Assembly (NCBI GenBank): GCA_015658965.1
Contig: DQNX01000062.1
Coordinates: 1-14,768 of the forward strand
Source of the DNA: Gammaproteobacteria bacterium
GTDB lineage: Bacteria; Pseudomonadota; Gammaproteobacteria; PS1; Pseudothioglobaceae
Direction: 5' to 3'
Length of the DNA: 14,768 nt
Shown: piece after piece, positions 1 to 7,683 of the stretch
How positions within the stretch are numbered: the stretch's first letter is position 1
Layout of the letters: each line of letters begins with the position of its first letter
The notes under the pieces: generated by a model
What the model was told of the DNA's origin: nothing
The model's database searches: none
Seen by the model: only the letters and a program-made list of their open reading frames with translations
Translations under genes and position numbers: made by a program

Positions 1-128
1 CGGTTGATAAGTACGGCATTGAAGATAAAATTAGTTATATTTCAACTGGCGGTGGCGCATTCTTAGAATTTTTAGAAGGCAAAAAACTACCAGCCGTAGA
101 AATTTTAGAACAAAGAGCAGCGGAGTAG
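1..128 (+). CDS. pgk: Phosphoglycerate kinase, C-terminal fragment (5' end outside window)
   Basis: The frame is open from the left edge and ends at TAG 126-128. It gives about 41 residues that include STGGGAFLEFLEGKKLPAVE, the typical C-terminal signature of phosphoglycerate kinase: the glycine-rich loop that contacts the nucleotide phosphates and then the closing helix. The enzyme interconverts 1,3-bisphosphoglycerate + ADP and 3-phosphoglycerate + ATP in the cytosol. It serves glycolysis and, run in reverse, the reductive pentose-phosphate (Calvin) cycle. The pyruvate kinase gene starts 3 bp after its stop, so the two are almost certainly co-transcribed. The last codons also contain the Shine-Dalgarno sequence of that next gene. 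The N-terminal roughly 90% of the protein lies upstream and cannot be assessed. Confidence 0.93.
   Translation, partial: VDKYGIEDKISYISTGGGAFLEFLEGKKLPAVEILEQRAAE
122..125 (+). promoter_or_regulatory. Shine-Dalgarno of pykA inside the end of pgk
   Basis: GGAG at 122-125 lies 6 bases before the TTG at 132. It falls inside the last two sense codons of pgk. It decides the unusual TTG start of pykA, because no in-frame ATG precedes the conserved N-terminus, and it implies coupled translation of the two genes. Confidence 0.6.
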
Positions 129-131
129 CAC

Positions 132-1580
132 TTGACAAGAAGAACCAAAATATTAGCAACACTCGGCCCGGCAACGGATAAAGCAGGCGTACTAGAAAGT
201 ATTCTAGCGGCAGGTGTGAATGTGGTGCGGATTAACTTCTCACACGGGTCAGCAGAAGAGCACTTAGGCAGGGTTAAGGCAGTGCGCGAATGGGCGCAAG
301 CGAATAATACCTACGTGGGTGTTTTGATGGACCTTCAAGGACCTAAAATTCGCATTGCATCGTTTAAAGATGGCATGAAAATTCAGCTCAATAATGGCGA
401 TGTTTTTACATTAGATGCCGATCTTGATGAGAATTCTGGCAATCAAGATGCGGTTGGTATCGCCTATAAAACACTGCCTCAAGAAGTCAAGCCAGGCAAT
501 GTATTGTTGTTAGATGACGGCAAAGTTGTGATGGAAGTCACCGAGGTTGAAGGCAACAAGATTAATACCGTAGTCACACAAGGCGGTACTTTGTCTGACA
601 AGAAAGGCATCAACCTTCGTGGCGGTGGTTTATCTGCTAATGCGTTGACTGAAAAAGACAAAAAAGACATTTTTACTGCGGCCAAAGCCAAGGCAGATTA
701 TGTGGCTGTGTCATTTCCAGTGAGTGGCGATGATGTGCGTGAAACCAAGCAGTTATTACAAGAAGCAGGTTCAGATGCTGGCGTGATTTCTAAAATTGAA
801 CGTGCTGAGGCATTAGTTGAAGAAACCATTTTAGATATTATTCAAGAGTCTGCCGGCATTATGGTGGCGCGTGGTGACCTAGGTGTTGAGATTGGCGATC
901 CGCAACTCCCAGCACAGCAAAAACGTTTAATTAAACTGGCCAGATCAAACGATCGTATTGTCATTACTGCCACGCAAATGCTAGAATCGATGATTACCAA
1001 TCCGATTCCAACGCGTGCAGAAGTCTTTGATGTTGCTAACGCCGTACTTGATGGCACCGATGCAGTGATGCTTTCAGCAGAAACTGCAGCGGGGGATTAC
1101 CCTGAAAATGCAGTAAAGACGATGCACGATGTTTGCCTAGAAGCTGAGAAAAATCCGATTGCAAAAATTTCACATCATCGACTTCACGAGCATTTTGAAG
1201 GGATTGATGAAACCATTGCAATGAGCTCTATGTATGCAGCTAATCACCTAGGCGTGAAAGTAGTAGTGGCATTGACACAAACGGGCAAAACTGCCATGTG
1301 GATGTCAAGAATGAGCTCTAATATTTCAATTTTTGCAATGAGCGACAATGTGCAAACATTGCGCAAAGTAACGCTGTACCGTGGTGTTTATCCTTGTGGT
1401 ATTGAAAAGGCCAGTTTTGATGATTGGTCTCAGGTGAATGAAACGGTAGTCGAAACACTGAAAGATAGAAAAGTTGTAAAAGACGGGGATTTGGTAGTAT
1501 TGACCAAAGGCATGTATAAAGACAAATCGGGCGGAACCAACATGATGAAAATTATTTGTGTCGGCGATGTTAATTATTAA
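132..1580 (+). CDS. pykA: Pyruvate kinase (PykA type)
   Basis: Cytosolic enzyme that transfers phosphate from phosphoenolpyruvate to ADP, giving pyruvate and ATP, the last step of glycolysis. At 482 residues it has full family length and follows E. coli PykA more closely than PykF. Visible motifs: RINFSHG (33-39), MDLQGPKIRI (66-75) leading into the B domain, the catalytic-lysine motif SKIE (K221), ARGDLGVEIG (246-255) and TQMLESM (281-287). The C-terminal effector-domain fold ends near VGDVNY. The start is TTG at 132, supported by GGAG 6 bases upstream and by alignment of RRTKILATLGPATD with the family N-terminus. It sits between pgk and fba in one apparent operon. PykA-type enzymes are usually AMP/sugar-phosphate activated, but the effector cannot be read from the sequence. 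Confidence 0.96.
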   Translation: MTRRTKILATLGPATDKAGVLESILAAGVNVVRINFSHGSAEEHLGRVKAVREWAQANNTYVGVLMDLQGPKIRIASFKDGMKIQLNNGDVFTLDADLDENSGNQDAVGIAYKTLPQEVKPGNVLLLDDGKVVMEVTEVEGNKINTVVTQGGTLSDKKGINLRGGGLSANALTEKDKKDIFTAAKAKADYVAVSFPVSGDDVRETKQLLQEAGSDAGVISKIERAEALVEETILDIIQESAGIMVARGDLGVEIGDPQLPAQQKRLIKLARSNDRIVITATQMLESMITNPIPTRAEVFDVANAVLDGTDAVMLSAETAAGDYPENAVKTMHDVCLEAEKNPIAKISHHRLHEHFEGIDETIAMSSMYAANHLGVKVVVALTQTGKTAMWMSRMSSNISIFAMSDNVQTLRKVTLYRGVYPCGIEKASFDDWSQVNETVVETLKDRKVVKDGDLVVLTKGMYKDKSGGTNMMKIICVGDVNY

Positions 1581-1594
1581 ATAGTAAAATAAGA

Positions 1595-1600
1595 AAGGAG
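1595..1600 (+). promoter_or_regulatory. Strong Shine-Dalgarno of fba
   Basis: AAGGAG at 1595-1600 is a full-consensus ribosome binding site, with 6 bases before ATG 1607. It is much stronger than most sites in this window, which suggests aldolase is translated at a high rate relative to pykA on the shared transcript. Confidence 0.75.
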
Positions 1601-1606
1601 AAAAAT

Positions 1607-2668
1607 ATGATAATTTCATTAAGAGAATTATTAGATCACGCAGCAGAAAATGGTTATGGAATGCCGGCGTTTAACGTTAACAACATGGAACAAGTTCATG
1701 CGATTATGCAAGCGGCTGATAAAACCAACAGCCCAGTAATCATGCAGGGTTCTGCAGGCGCACGTTCTTATGCAGGTGAGCCGTTTTTACGCCACCTAAT
1801 CATTGCAGCAACTGAGATGTACCCACATATTCCAGTGGTAATGCATCAGGATCACGGTTCTGAGCCGAACATTTGCCTACGTTCAATTCAATCAGGTTTT
1901 TCATCAGTCATGATGGATGGTTCTTTAGAAGCTGACATGAAAACACCGGCAAGCTTTGAATACAATGTTGCTGTAACGGCAGAAGTTGTAAAAATGGCAC
2001 ACGCAGGTGGTGTTTCAGTAGAAGGTGAGCTGGGTTGTTTAGGCTCATTAGAAACAGGCATGATGGGTGAAGAAGATGGCCATGGAGCGGAAGGAAAATT
2101 AGACCTTGAGATGTTGCTAACTTCTGTTGAAGAAGCGGCAGACTTTGTGAAAGCAACAAATGTTGATGCATTGGCAATCGCAATTGGTACTTCACATGGT
2201 GCCTATAAGTTTACGGCAGAGCCTACAGGTGATGTATTACGTATTGACCGTATTAAAGAAATTCATGCGCGCTTACCGAATACTCATCTAGTGATGCATG
2301 GTTCATCGTCAGTACCACAAGAATGGTTAGAAATTATCAACTCACATGGTGGTGATATGGGTCAAACTTATGGTGTGCCAGTTAGCGAGATTCAAGAAGG
2401 CATCAAGAATGGTGTGCGTAAAGTAAACATCGATACAGATTTACGTATGGCTTCAACAGGTGCGGTTCGTCGTCATTTGATTGAAAACACATCAAACTTT
2501 GATCCGCGTAAATTCTTAAAAGATTCAACAGCAGCAATGTCTGATATTTGTGCAGCTCGTTTTGAAGCGTTTGGTTCTGCAGGTAACGCAGATAAAATCA
2601 AAGTGTCTTCATTAGACACAATGAGTCAAAGATATGCTTCAGGTGAATTAGACGCTAACATTAAGTAA
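1607..2668 (+). CDS. fba: Class II fructose-bisphosphate aldolase, Calvin-cycle subtype
   Basis: Zinc-dependent cytosolic aldolase that interconverts fructose-1,6-bisphosphate with dihydroxyacetone phosphate and glyceraldehyde-3-phosphate. Enzymes of this subtype often also act on sedoheptulose-1,7-bisphosphate. The 353-residue protein has the class II landmarks: HQDHGS at 80-85 (catalytic base D82, zinc ligand H83), VEGELGCLGSLETG (138-151), AIGTSHGAYKF (H197, zinc ligand) and LVMHGSSSVP (H231, zinc ligand). The length and the HQDHG and MHGSSSVPQEW wording match the 'Calvin cycle subtype' (CbbA-like) family rather than E. coli FbaA. It starts 26 bp after pykA with a strong Shine-Dalgarno and is followed at once by a hairpin terminator, so it ends the pgk-pykA-fba operon. 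The aldolase assignment is very secure. The carbon-fixation role is inferred, since RuBisCO is not in view. Confidence 0.96.
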   Translation: MIISLRELLDHAAENGYGMPAFNVNNMEQVHAIMQAADKTNSPVIMQGSAGARSYAGEPFLRHLIIAATEMYPHIPVVMHQDHGSEPNICLRSIQSGFSSVMMDGSLEADMKTPASFEYNVAVTAEVVKMAHAGGVSVEGELGCLGSLETGMMGEEDGHGAEGKLDLEMLLTSVEEAADFVKATNVDALAIAIGTSHGAYKFTAEPTGDVLRIDRIKEIHARLPNTHLVMHGSSSVPQEWLEIINSHGGDMGQTYGVPVSEIQEGIKNGVRKVNIDTDLRMASTGAVRRHLIENTSNFDPRKFLKDSTAAMSDICAARFEAFGSAGNADKIKVSSLDTMSQRYASGELDANIK

Positions 2669-2690
2669 GCGCCTAACGATCAAGTATCAA

Positions 2691-2717
2691 AAGGCTCGTT
2701 TAGACGAGCCTTTTTTA
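2691..2717 (+). terminator. Rho-independent terminator after fba
   Basis: Perfect 9-bp inverted repeat AAGGCTCGT (2691-2699) and ACGAGCCTT (2704-2712) with a TTAG loop. The T-run starts in the stem at 2711 and continues TTTTTTATT. It lies 22 bases past the fba stop and separates the sugar-phosphate operon from mnmG. Confidence 0.93.
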
Positions 2718-2723
2718 TTGGTG

Positions 2724-2729
2724 TAGAAT
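2724..2729 (+). promoter_or_regulatory. Candidate -10 box for the mnmG operon
   Basis: TAGAAT (5 of 6 to TATAAT) lies 10 bases before ATG 2740 in the short gap after the fba terminator. The only -35 candidate, TTTAGA at 2699-2704, is poor, has a 19-bp spacer and falls inside the terminator hairpin. A promoter is expected here because a terminator precedes the six-gene run, but this particular box is weakly supported. Confidence 0.3.
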
Positions 2730-2739
2730 TAAGCTAACT

Positions 2740-4611
2740 ATGAAAATTTCCCAACATTATTCAGTGATTGTTATTGGCGGTGGCCATGCTGGTACCGAAG
2801 CCGCGTTGGCTTCTGCGCGTATGGGCGTAAGCACGTTATTGATTACGCACAACATCGAAACGCTGGGGCAAATGAGTTGCAATCCTGCCATTGGTGGTAT
2901 TGGCAAAGGTCATTTAGTCAAAGAAATTGATGCCATGGGTGGTGCAATGGCAAAGGCTATTGACAAATCTGGCATTCAATTTAGAACTTTGAATGCTTCA
3001 AAAGGCCCTGCCGTGCGGGCAACTCGAGCACAAGCAGATCGTGTTTTGTATAAAGCAGCGATTCGTTATATCCTAGAAAATCAAGAGAATTTATCCTTAT
3101 TTCAACAAGCAGTGGATGATCTCATCATTGAGAATGATGTCATTAAAGGCATTAAAACACAGATGGGTTTAAATTTTTATGCTGATAAAGTCATCTTAAC
3201 TTCAGGTACATTTTTAGGCGGGGTGATTCACATTGGACAGTCTAATTATGAAGGTGGCCGCGCGGGTGATGCGCCTTCCAACCCTTTATCAAGAACACTA
3301 AGGTCTTATGACTTGGGTGTGGGCCGATTAAAAACGGGTACACCACCTCGCTTAGATGGCAGGAGTATTGACTTTAGTGTACTACAAGCACAGCATGGTG
3401 ATACGCCATTGCCAACCTTTTCTTTCATGGGAAAGATGACAGACCACCCTCAGCAGATCCCTTGCTATATTACCCATACTAATGAAAAAACCCATGATTT
3501 TATTCGCGATGGCTTGAAAGATTCGCCAATGTATACGGGTAATATTGAAGGCATTGGGCCGAGGTACTGCCCGTCGATTGAAGATAAAGTGGTGCGTTTT
3601 GCTGAACGTGATTCGCATCAGATTTTTGTAGAGCCAGAAGGTTTAACCACCAATGAGGTATATCCCAATGGCGTATCCACATCACTGCCTTACGAGGTGC
3701 AAGTTGACTTTATTCATTCGATCAAAGGTTTCGAGAATGCGCAGATTATTCGTCCCGGCTATGCGATTGAATATGATTACTTTGATCCTCGTGGCCTTAG
3801 ACAAACACTTGAAGTCAAAAAAATTGCTGGTTTGTATTTTGCCGGGCAAATTAATGGCACCACCGGTTATGAAGAGGCTGCAGCCCAAGGCTTGTTGGCA
3901 GGTGTTAATGCGGCCTGTACTGTACAAGGCAAAGACCCATGGCATCCTAAGCGTGACGAGAGCTATATCGGCGTGATGGTGGATGACTTGATTACCAAAG
4001 GCACGAATGAGCCGTATCGCATGTTTACTTCACGGGCTGAGTATCGACTGCTTTTACGAGAAGACAATGCCGACGAACGGCTAACGCCAAAAGCCAAAGA
4101 GTTGGGTTTAATTGATGATGATCGTTGGCAAGCATTCGAGAAAAAGTATGAGTTAATTTCCCAAGAAAAACAACGCTTAAAAACCACTTGGGTGCAAGCT
4201 GACGATCAGCAAGCAAGTGAGGTTTTGGGCACTAAGCTCAGCCACGAGTACAATCTAGAAACGTTGTTAAAACGACCAAAAGTTGATTATCACATGCTCA
4301 GTCAAATAGAATCAGCACGGCCTTTTTTACAAGACCGCATACTTATTGGGCAAGTAGAAAATCAAGTAAAGTACGAAGGCTATATCAAGCGTCAACTCGA
4401 TGAGATTGAAAAGTATCGAAAGAATGAAGACACGCGCCTGCCAGAGTCAATGGATTATGACTCTATTGGCGCATTATCAGCAGAGGTAAGGCAGAAGTTA
4501 AGCCTTCATCGTCCAGAAACAATTGGTCTAGCCAGCCGCATCCAAGGGGTGACGCCGGCTTCTATTTCTATTTTATTGGTTTATCTAAAAACATATAAAA
4601 CAGTCTCATGA
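2740..4611 (+). CDS. mnmG: tRNA U34 carboxymethylaminomethyl synthesis enzyme MnmG (GidA)
   Basis: FAD-dependent cytosolic enzyme that, in complex with the GTPase MnmE, installs the carboxymethylaminomethyl group on C5 of the wobble uridine of several tRNAs. The 623-residue protein is close to E. coli's 629. The N-terminal dinucleotide-binding loop is VIGGGHAGTEAA (11-22), followed by the family-specific LGQMSCNPAIGGIGKGH (42-58). The first GidA signature, around GPRYCPSIEDKVVRF, is at about 273-287, and the second, FAGQINGTTGYEEAAAQG, at about 367-384. The C-terminal helical MnmE/tRNA-binding domain is complete. It heads a long operon and overlaps rsmG by ATGA, the classical gidA-gidB pairing. 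mnmE is not in the window. No unusual truncation or frameshift is seen. Confidence 0.98.
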   Translation: MKISQHYSVIVIGGGHAGTEAALASARMGVSTLLITHNIETLGQMSCNPAIGGIGKGHLVKEIDAMGGAMAKAIDKSGIQFRTLNASKGPAVRATRAQADRVLYKAAIRYILENQENLSLFQQAVDDLIIENDVIKGIKTQMGLNFYADKVILTSGTFLGGVIHIGQSNYEGGRAGDAPSNPLSRTLRSYDLGVGRLKTGTPPRLDGRSIDFSVLQAQHGDTPLPTFSFMGKMTDHPQQIPCYITHTNEKTHDFIRDGLKDSPMYTGNIEGIGPRYCPSIEDKVVRFAERDSHQIFVEPEGLTTNEVYPNGVSTSLPYEVQVDFIHSIKGFENAQIIRPGYAIEYDYFDPRGLRQTLEVKKIAGLYFAGQINGTTGYEEAAAQGLLAGVNAACTVQGKDPWHPKRDESYIGVMVDDLITKGTNEPYRMFTSRAEYRLLLREDNADERLTPKAKELGLIDDDRWQAFEKKYELISQEKQRLKTTWVQADDQQASEVLGTKLSHEYNLETLLKRPKVDYHMLSQIESARPFLQDRILIGQVENQVKYEGYIKRQLDEIEKYRKNEDTRLPESMDYDSIGALSAEVRQKLSLHRPETIGLASRIQGVTPASISILLVYLKTYKTVS

Positions 4612-5228
4612 ATGAGCTTCGGCAAATCTTGCTCAACGGTGCTGAAAAAATGAACTTGTCATTAAGCGAGTCTCAAAGCGACAAATTACTGGATTATCTT
4701 GAATTGATGATTAAGTGGAACAAGACCTATAATCTTAGCGCTATTCGCGACCCACAATCTGGGGTTAAAAAACATTTGCTCGACAGTTTATCGATTTTGC
4801 CTTATATTGGTGATGAGCCTCTGATAGATGTAGGCGCAGGTGCAGGTCTGCCAGGTATTGTGTTGGCGATTATGAAACCAACGTTGTTGGTGAGTGTGCT
4901 TGACAGTGTTGGTAAAAAATGTCGATTTATGCAATTTGCCAAAACCCAATTGCAACTTGATAACCTTAACGTGATTAATAAGCGAGTTGAAGACTTTAAG
5001 CCGGCCAGCTGTTTTGGACAAATCACTTCAAGAGCCTTTGCCGAAGTTGATAAAACATTAAAGCTAACACGGCATTTATTGTGTGATAATGGGCGTTACT
5101 TATTGATGAAGGGTGATCATTTTTCACAAGAAGTGGTGCAAAGTGCTTTAATGACACCACATCAAATCAAGGTACCCTATGTTTCGGATGATCGATTTTT
5201 ATTAGAAATACAATTGGAACAAACATGA
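4608..5228 (+). CDS. rsmG: 16S rRNA (guanine527-N7)-methyltransferase RsmG (GidB)
   Basis: SAM-dependent methyltransferase that makes m7G527 in the 530 loop of 16S rRNA; its loss gives low-level streptomycin resistance in other bacteria. At 206 residues it is nearly identical in length to E. coli RsmG (207). Visible features: the N-terminal helix with MIKWNKTYNLSAIRDP, SAM motif I DVGAGAGLPGI (74-84), the LDSVGKKCRFM segment (98-108) and the family motif SRAFA (141-145). Its ATG overlaps the mnmG TGA and its own TGA overlaps the next ATG, both as ATGA, indicating coupled translation. In many bacteria gidB is followed by parA-parB. Here it is followed by an AsmA-like gene instead. Confidence 0.97.
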   Translation: MNELRQILLNGAEKMNLSLSESQSDKLLDYLELMIKWNKTYNLSAIRDPQSGVKKHLLDSLSILPYIGDEPLIDVGAGAGLPGIVLAIMKPTLLVSVLDSVGKKCRFMQFAKTQLQLDNLNVINKRVEDFKPASCFGQITSRAFAEVDKTLKLTRHLLCDNGRYLLMKGDHFSQEVVQSALMTPHQIKVPYVSDDRFLLEIQLEQT

Positions 5229-5992
5229 AAAAAATACTGACTTATTTATTATTGCTCATCATTGTCATTATTGCGGCTTTCGTCATGTTTTTTGACGGAT
5301 TAACTAAAAGCGCAATTGAGACCTATGCACAGCAAGCACTGAAAACACCTGTTAGCATTACTGAATTTAGAAGTGAGTTGTCTGCTGGAAAAATCAACAT
5401 GGATTTTATCGAAGTCAAAAACCCAGAAGCTTTTAAAAATAAAAATGCGTTTGTGCTTAATCATTTGAGTGCGATTATCAGTTTGGAAAGCTCAAACAAG
5501 TTGCTGGTGATAGAGCGTTTAGAGTTTGATGGGCTGTTATTCACGCTAGAACAAAACAACAGGCAAGTGAATTTGGTCACATTGCTTAAAAATTTAGAAT
5601 TAGAATCAAACAGTGCGACTGAGCAAGTAGCAGCAAATGAATCAGACAATGCCAACACCTCGTCTGAGACCAGAGTGCTCATTAATGATCTGCAGTTTAT
5701 TAATACCCAATTGAAAATTGATACTCAGTGGATTAAAGATACAGTTGAAGTGCCTGATGTTGTTATCCGTCAGTTTGGCGCGCCTCAGGGTATTCCAATA
5801 AGCCAAGTTGGGGTAGAGTTGATGAAATTGGCTTTACGCCGAATCCAAGATGAAGTTGAAAGAAAAGGCTTGAGGCTGGGTGAAAAAGAAATCAAAGAAG
5901 GTATTCGCCGACAGCTTGAAGGCGAACTAGAAGGTCTTAAAGATAGGTTAGACGACAAAGCCAGAGGCTTCCTTAAAAAATTAGGCTTATGA
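5225..5992 (+). CDS. AsmA-like membrane-anchored protein of unknown function
   Basis: No precise family name can be given. The 255-residue protein has an N-terminal hydrophobic segment (about 4-23) after two lysines, which predicts an uncleaved inner-membrane anchor with the rest in the periplasm. Residues about 40-125 resemble the beginning of AsmA-type repeats: TPVSITEFRSELSAGKINMD, then NPEAFKNKNAFVLNHLSAII and VIERLEFDGLLFTLEQNN. A polar, Asn/Ser/Glu-rich linker (127-147) leads to a second beta segment with DTVEVPDVVIRQFGAP (172-187). The tail (about 195-255) is a highly charged Lys/Glu/Arg helix, probably amphipathic or coiled. AsmA-family proteins act in envelope lipid transport and outer-membrane homeostasis, but this one is far shorter than AsmA/TamB proteins. 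It overlaps rsmG and tatD by ATGA on both sides, so it belongs to the operon. Confidence 0.7.
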   Translation: MKKILTYLLLLIIVIIAAFVMFFDGLTKSAIETYAQQALKTPVSITEFRSELSAGKINMDFIEVKNPEAFKNKNAFVLNHLSAIISLESSNKLLVIERLEFDGLLFTLEQNNRQVNLVTLLKNLELESNSATEQVAANESDNANTSSETRVLINDLQFINTQLKIDTQWIKDTVEVPDVVIRQFGAPQGIPISQVGVELMKLALRRIQDEVERKGLRLGEKEIKEGIRRQLEGELEGLKDRLDDKARGFLKKLGL

Positions 5993-6762
5993 AGATTATC
6001 GATTCCCATTGCCATATTGACCGTGTTGATTTAGACCAATTCGGTGGTAGCATCGAGAGCATGCTTGCCCACGCCAAAGAATTATCAGTGGTAGAGTTTT
6101 TATGCGTTTGTATTGATCTTGAACATTTTGATGAGGTACTTTCTCTGGCAAAGGCGCACAAGCAAATTTATGCTTCAGTCGGTGTGCACCCAGTAGAACA
6201 AGAAGGCAAAGATCCGAGTGTTGAAGAGCTGTTAGCGCTAGCGGACCATGACAAAATTATTGCCATTGGGGAAACAGGGTTAGACTATTTTCATGTTGAA
6301 AAAGACACAGCTGACTGGCAACGAGATCGATTCAGGCGTCACATTGCTGCTTCAAATCAATCTGGTAAGCCGATGATTATCCATACCCGCGCGGCCAAAG
6401 CCGATACCATCAAAATCATGAATGAAGAAAAGGCGGGTGTAGGGGTTATGCATTGTTTTTCAGAAGATTGGGAAACGGCCAAGGCAGCATTAGACTTGGG
6501 TTTTTATATTTCATTCTCCGGCATACTAACTTTTAAGAGTGCGGCTGACTTACGTGAAGTGGCCAAAAAAGTGCCTGCTGATCGCTTATTGGTGGAAACA
6601 GATTCGCCTTATTTAACCCCTGTGCCTTATCGTGGTAGACCCAATTCCCCGGCTTACACGTATTATGTTGCCGAGCAGTTAGCCCAAATTCGCAATGTCA
6701 GTATTGACGACATCGCACACACAACCACACAAAATTTTAACAATTTATTCTTTTCAAATTAA
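5989..6762 (+). CDS. ycfH: TatD-family metal-dependent hydrolase (YcfH-like)
   Basis: Member of the TatD amidohydrolase-fold family, whose members are metal-dependent DNases or D-aminoacyl-tRNA deacylases in the cytosol. The 257-residue protein keeps the expected metal ligands: SHCH (H7, H9), GETGLDY (E95), IIHTR (H132), MHCF (H155) and ETDSPYL (D205). The wording GVHPVEQ, GLDYFHVEKD and PVPYRGRPNSPAY is closer to E. coli YcfH than to TatD itself. In many gammaproteobacteria ycfH sits after holB/pilZ; here it sits between an AsmA-like gene and rluC. ATG 5989 overlaps the preceding stop as ATGA, and rluC follows after 9 bp. The family assignment is firm, but the physiological substrate is not determinable from sequence. 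Confidence 0.93.
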   Translation: MKIIDSHCHIDRVDLDQFGGSIESMLAHAKELSVVEFLCVCIDLEHFDEVLSLAKAHKQIYASVGVHPVEQEGKDPSVEELLALADHDKIIAIGETGLDYFHVEKDTADWQRDRFRRHIAASNQSGKPMIIHTRAAKADTIKIMNEEKAGVGVMHCFSEDWETAKAALDLGFYISFSGILTFKSAADLREVAKKVPADRLLVETDSPYLTPVPYRGRPNSPAYTYYVAEQLAQIRNVSIDDIAHTTTQNFNNLFFSN

Positions 6763-6771
6763 AGATTACTA

Positions 6772-7683
6772 ATGGCTGTTACGTTTCAAACAATTGATGA
6801 ATTTTCACAAGGTCAGCGACTTGATAACTTCCTGGTTAAGATTTTAAAAGGCGTACCCAAATCACATATTTATCGAGTCATCCGCAAAGGTGAAATACGC
6901 GTAAATAAAGGTCGAAAAAAAGCAGAATATAAATTACAGTTGGATGATGTGGTACGCATTCCGCCTATCCGAGTGTCAGAATCTGGGCAAGTCCAAGCAT
7001 CAGACAGTCTGAAGCAGTTGTTAACCGATAGTATTTTGTATGAAGACAAAGGCTTGTTGATTATCAATAAGCCCAGCGGTTTGGCTGTGCACAGTGGTAG
7101 TGGTGTAACCATCGGCGTGATTGAAGCATTGCGCAGCATGTATAAAGATCCGGTCGAGTTGGTTCATCGTCTTGATCGGGCAACTTCGGGTGTTTTGTTA
7201 ATCGCTAAAAAACGCAATGTGCTAAAAAACTTACACCAGCAGCTCAACCAACATCAAATGGAAAAACGCTATACTGCCTTAGTGCGTGGCACTTGGTCAA
7301 AGAAGCGCCATACCATTGATGCACCACTGTACCAAAATTCACGATACACCGTGGTAGATGCTAAAGGTAAACAGGCGATTAGTCATTTTCAACCTTTAAA
7401 GAATTTTAACCAACAGAATTTTGAGGCGTCATTGGTGGAGGTCTTGATTGAAACGGGGCGTACCCACCAGATACGTGCACACGCCAAACACGCCAAACAT
7501 CCGATTGCCGGGGATGACAAATACGGTGATCCGAGTTTTGATAAGCAGGTTAAAGACAAAGGCCTCAAGCGTTTATTTTTGCACGCACATCAATTGACAT
7601 TCACCAATCCTCTCACCAACGAGATTCAAAAAGTGCAAGCGCCGCTCACCCAAGATTTACAAGATTTTTTAAAAAAACTATGA
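6772..7683 (+). CDS. rluC: 23S rRNA pseudouridine synthase RluC
   Basis: RluA-family pseudouridine synthase; RluC isomerises U955, U2504 and U2580 of E. coli 23S rRNA. The 303-residue protein has an N-terminal S4 RNA-binding domain (about 15-65: QRLDNFLVKILKGVPKSHIY, then GEIRVNKGRKK). The catalytic motif is LVHRLDRATSGVLLIAKK with nucleophile D135. The C-terminal motif GRTHQIRAHAKHAKHPIAGD is followed by DKYGDPSFD. The VPKSHIYRVIRKGEIRVNKG and LAVHSGSGVTIGVIEALR wording favours RluC over RluD or RluA. The ribosome binding site is weak (only AAAGA upstream). The gene's stop overlaps the ubiA start as ATGA. In enterobacteria rluC is divergent from rne; that arrangement is absent here. Confidence 0.95.
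   Translation: MAVTFQTIDEFSQGQRLDNFLVKILKGVPKSHIYRVIRKGEIRVNKGRKKAEYKLQLDDVVRIPPIRVSESGQVQASDSLKQLLTDSILYEDKGLLIINKPSGLAVHSGSGVTIGVIEALRSMYKDPVELVHRLDRATSGVLLIAKKRNVLKNLHQQLNQHQMEKRYTALVRGTWSKKRHTIDAPLYQNSRYTVVDAKGKQAISHFQPLKNFNQQNFEASLVEVLIETGRTHQIRAHAKHAKHPIAGDDKYGDPSFDKQVKDKGLKRLFLHAHQLTFTNPLTNEIQKVQAPLTQDLQDFLKKL

Noticed and set aside
6375..6384. TTATCCATA resembling a DnaA box, since gidA/gidB are often near oriC
   Set aside because: It is a single imperfect match inside the ycfH coding region, with no cluster of boxes, AT-rich unwinding element or dnaA/dnaN nearby.
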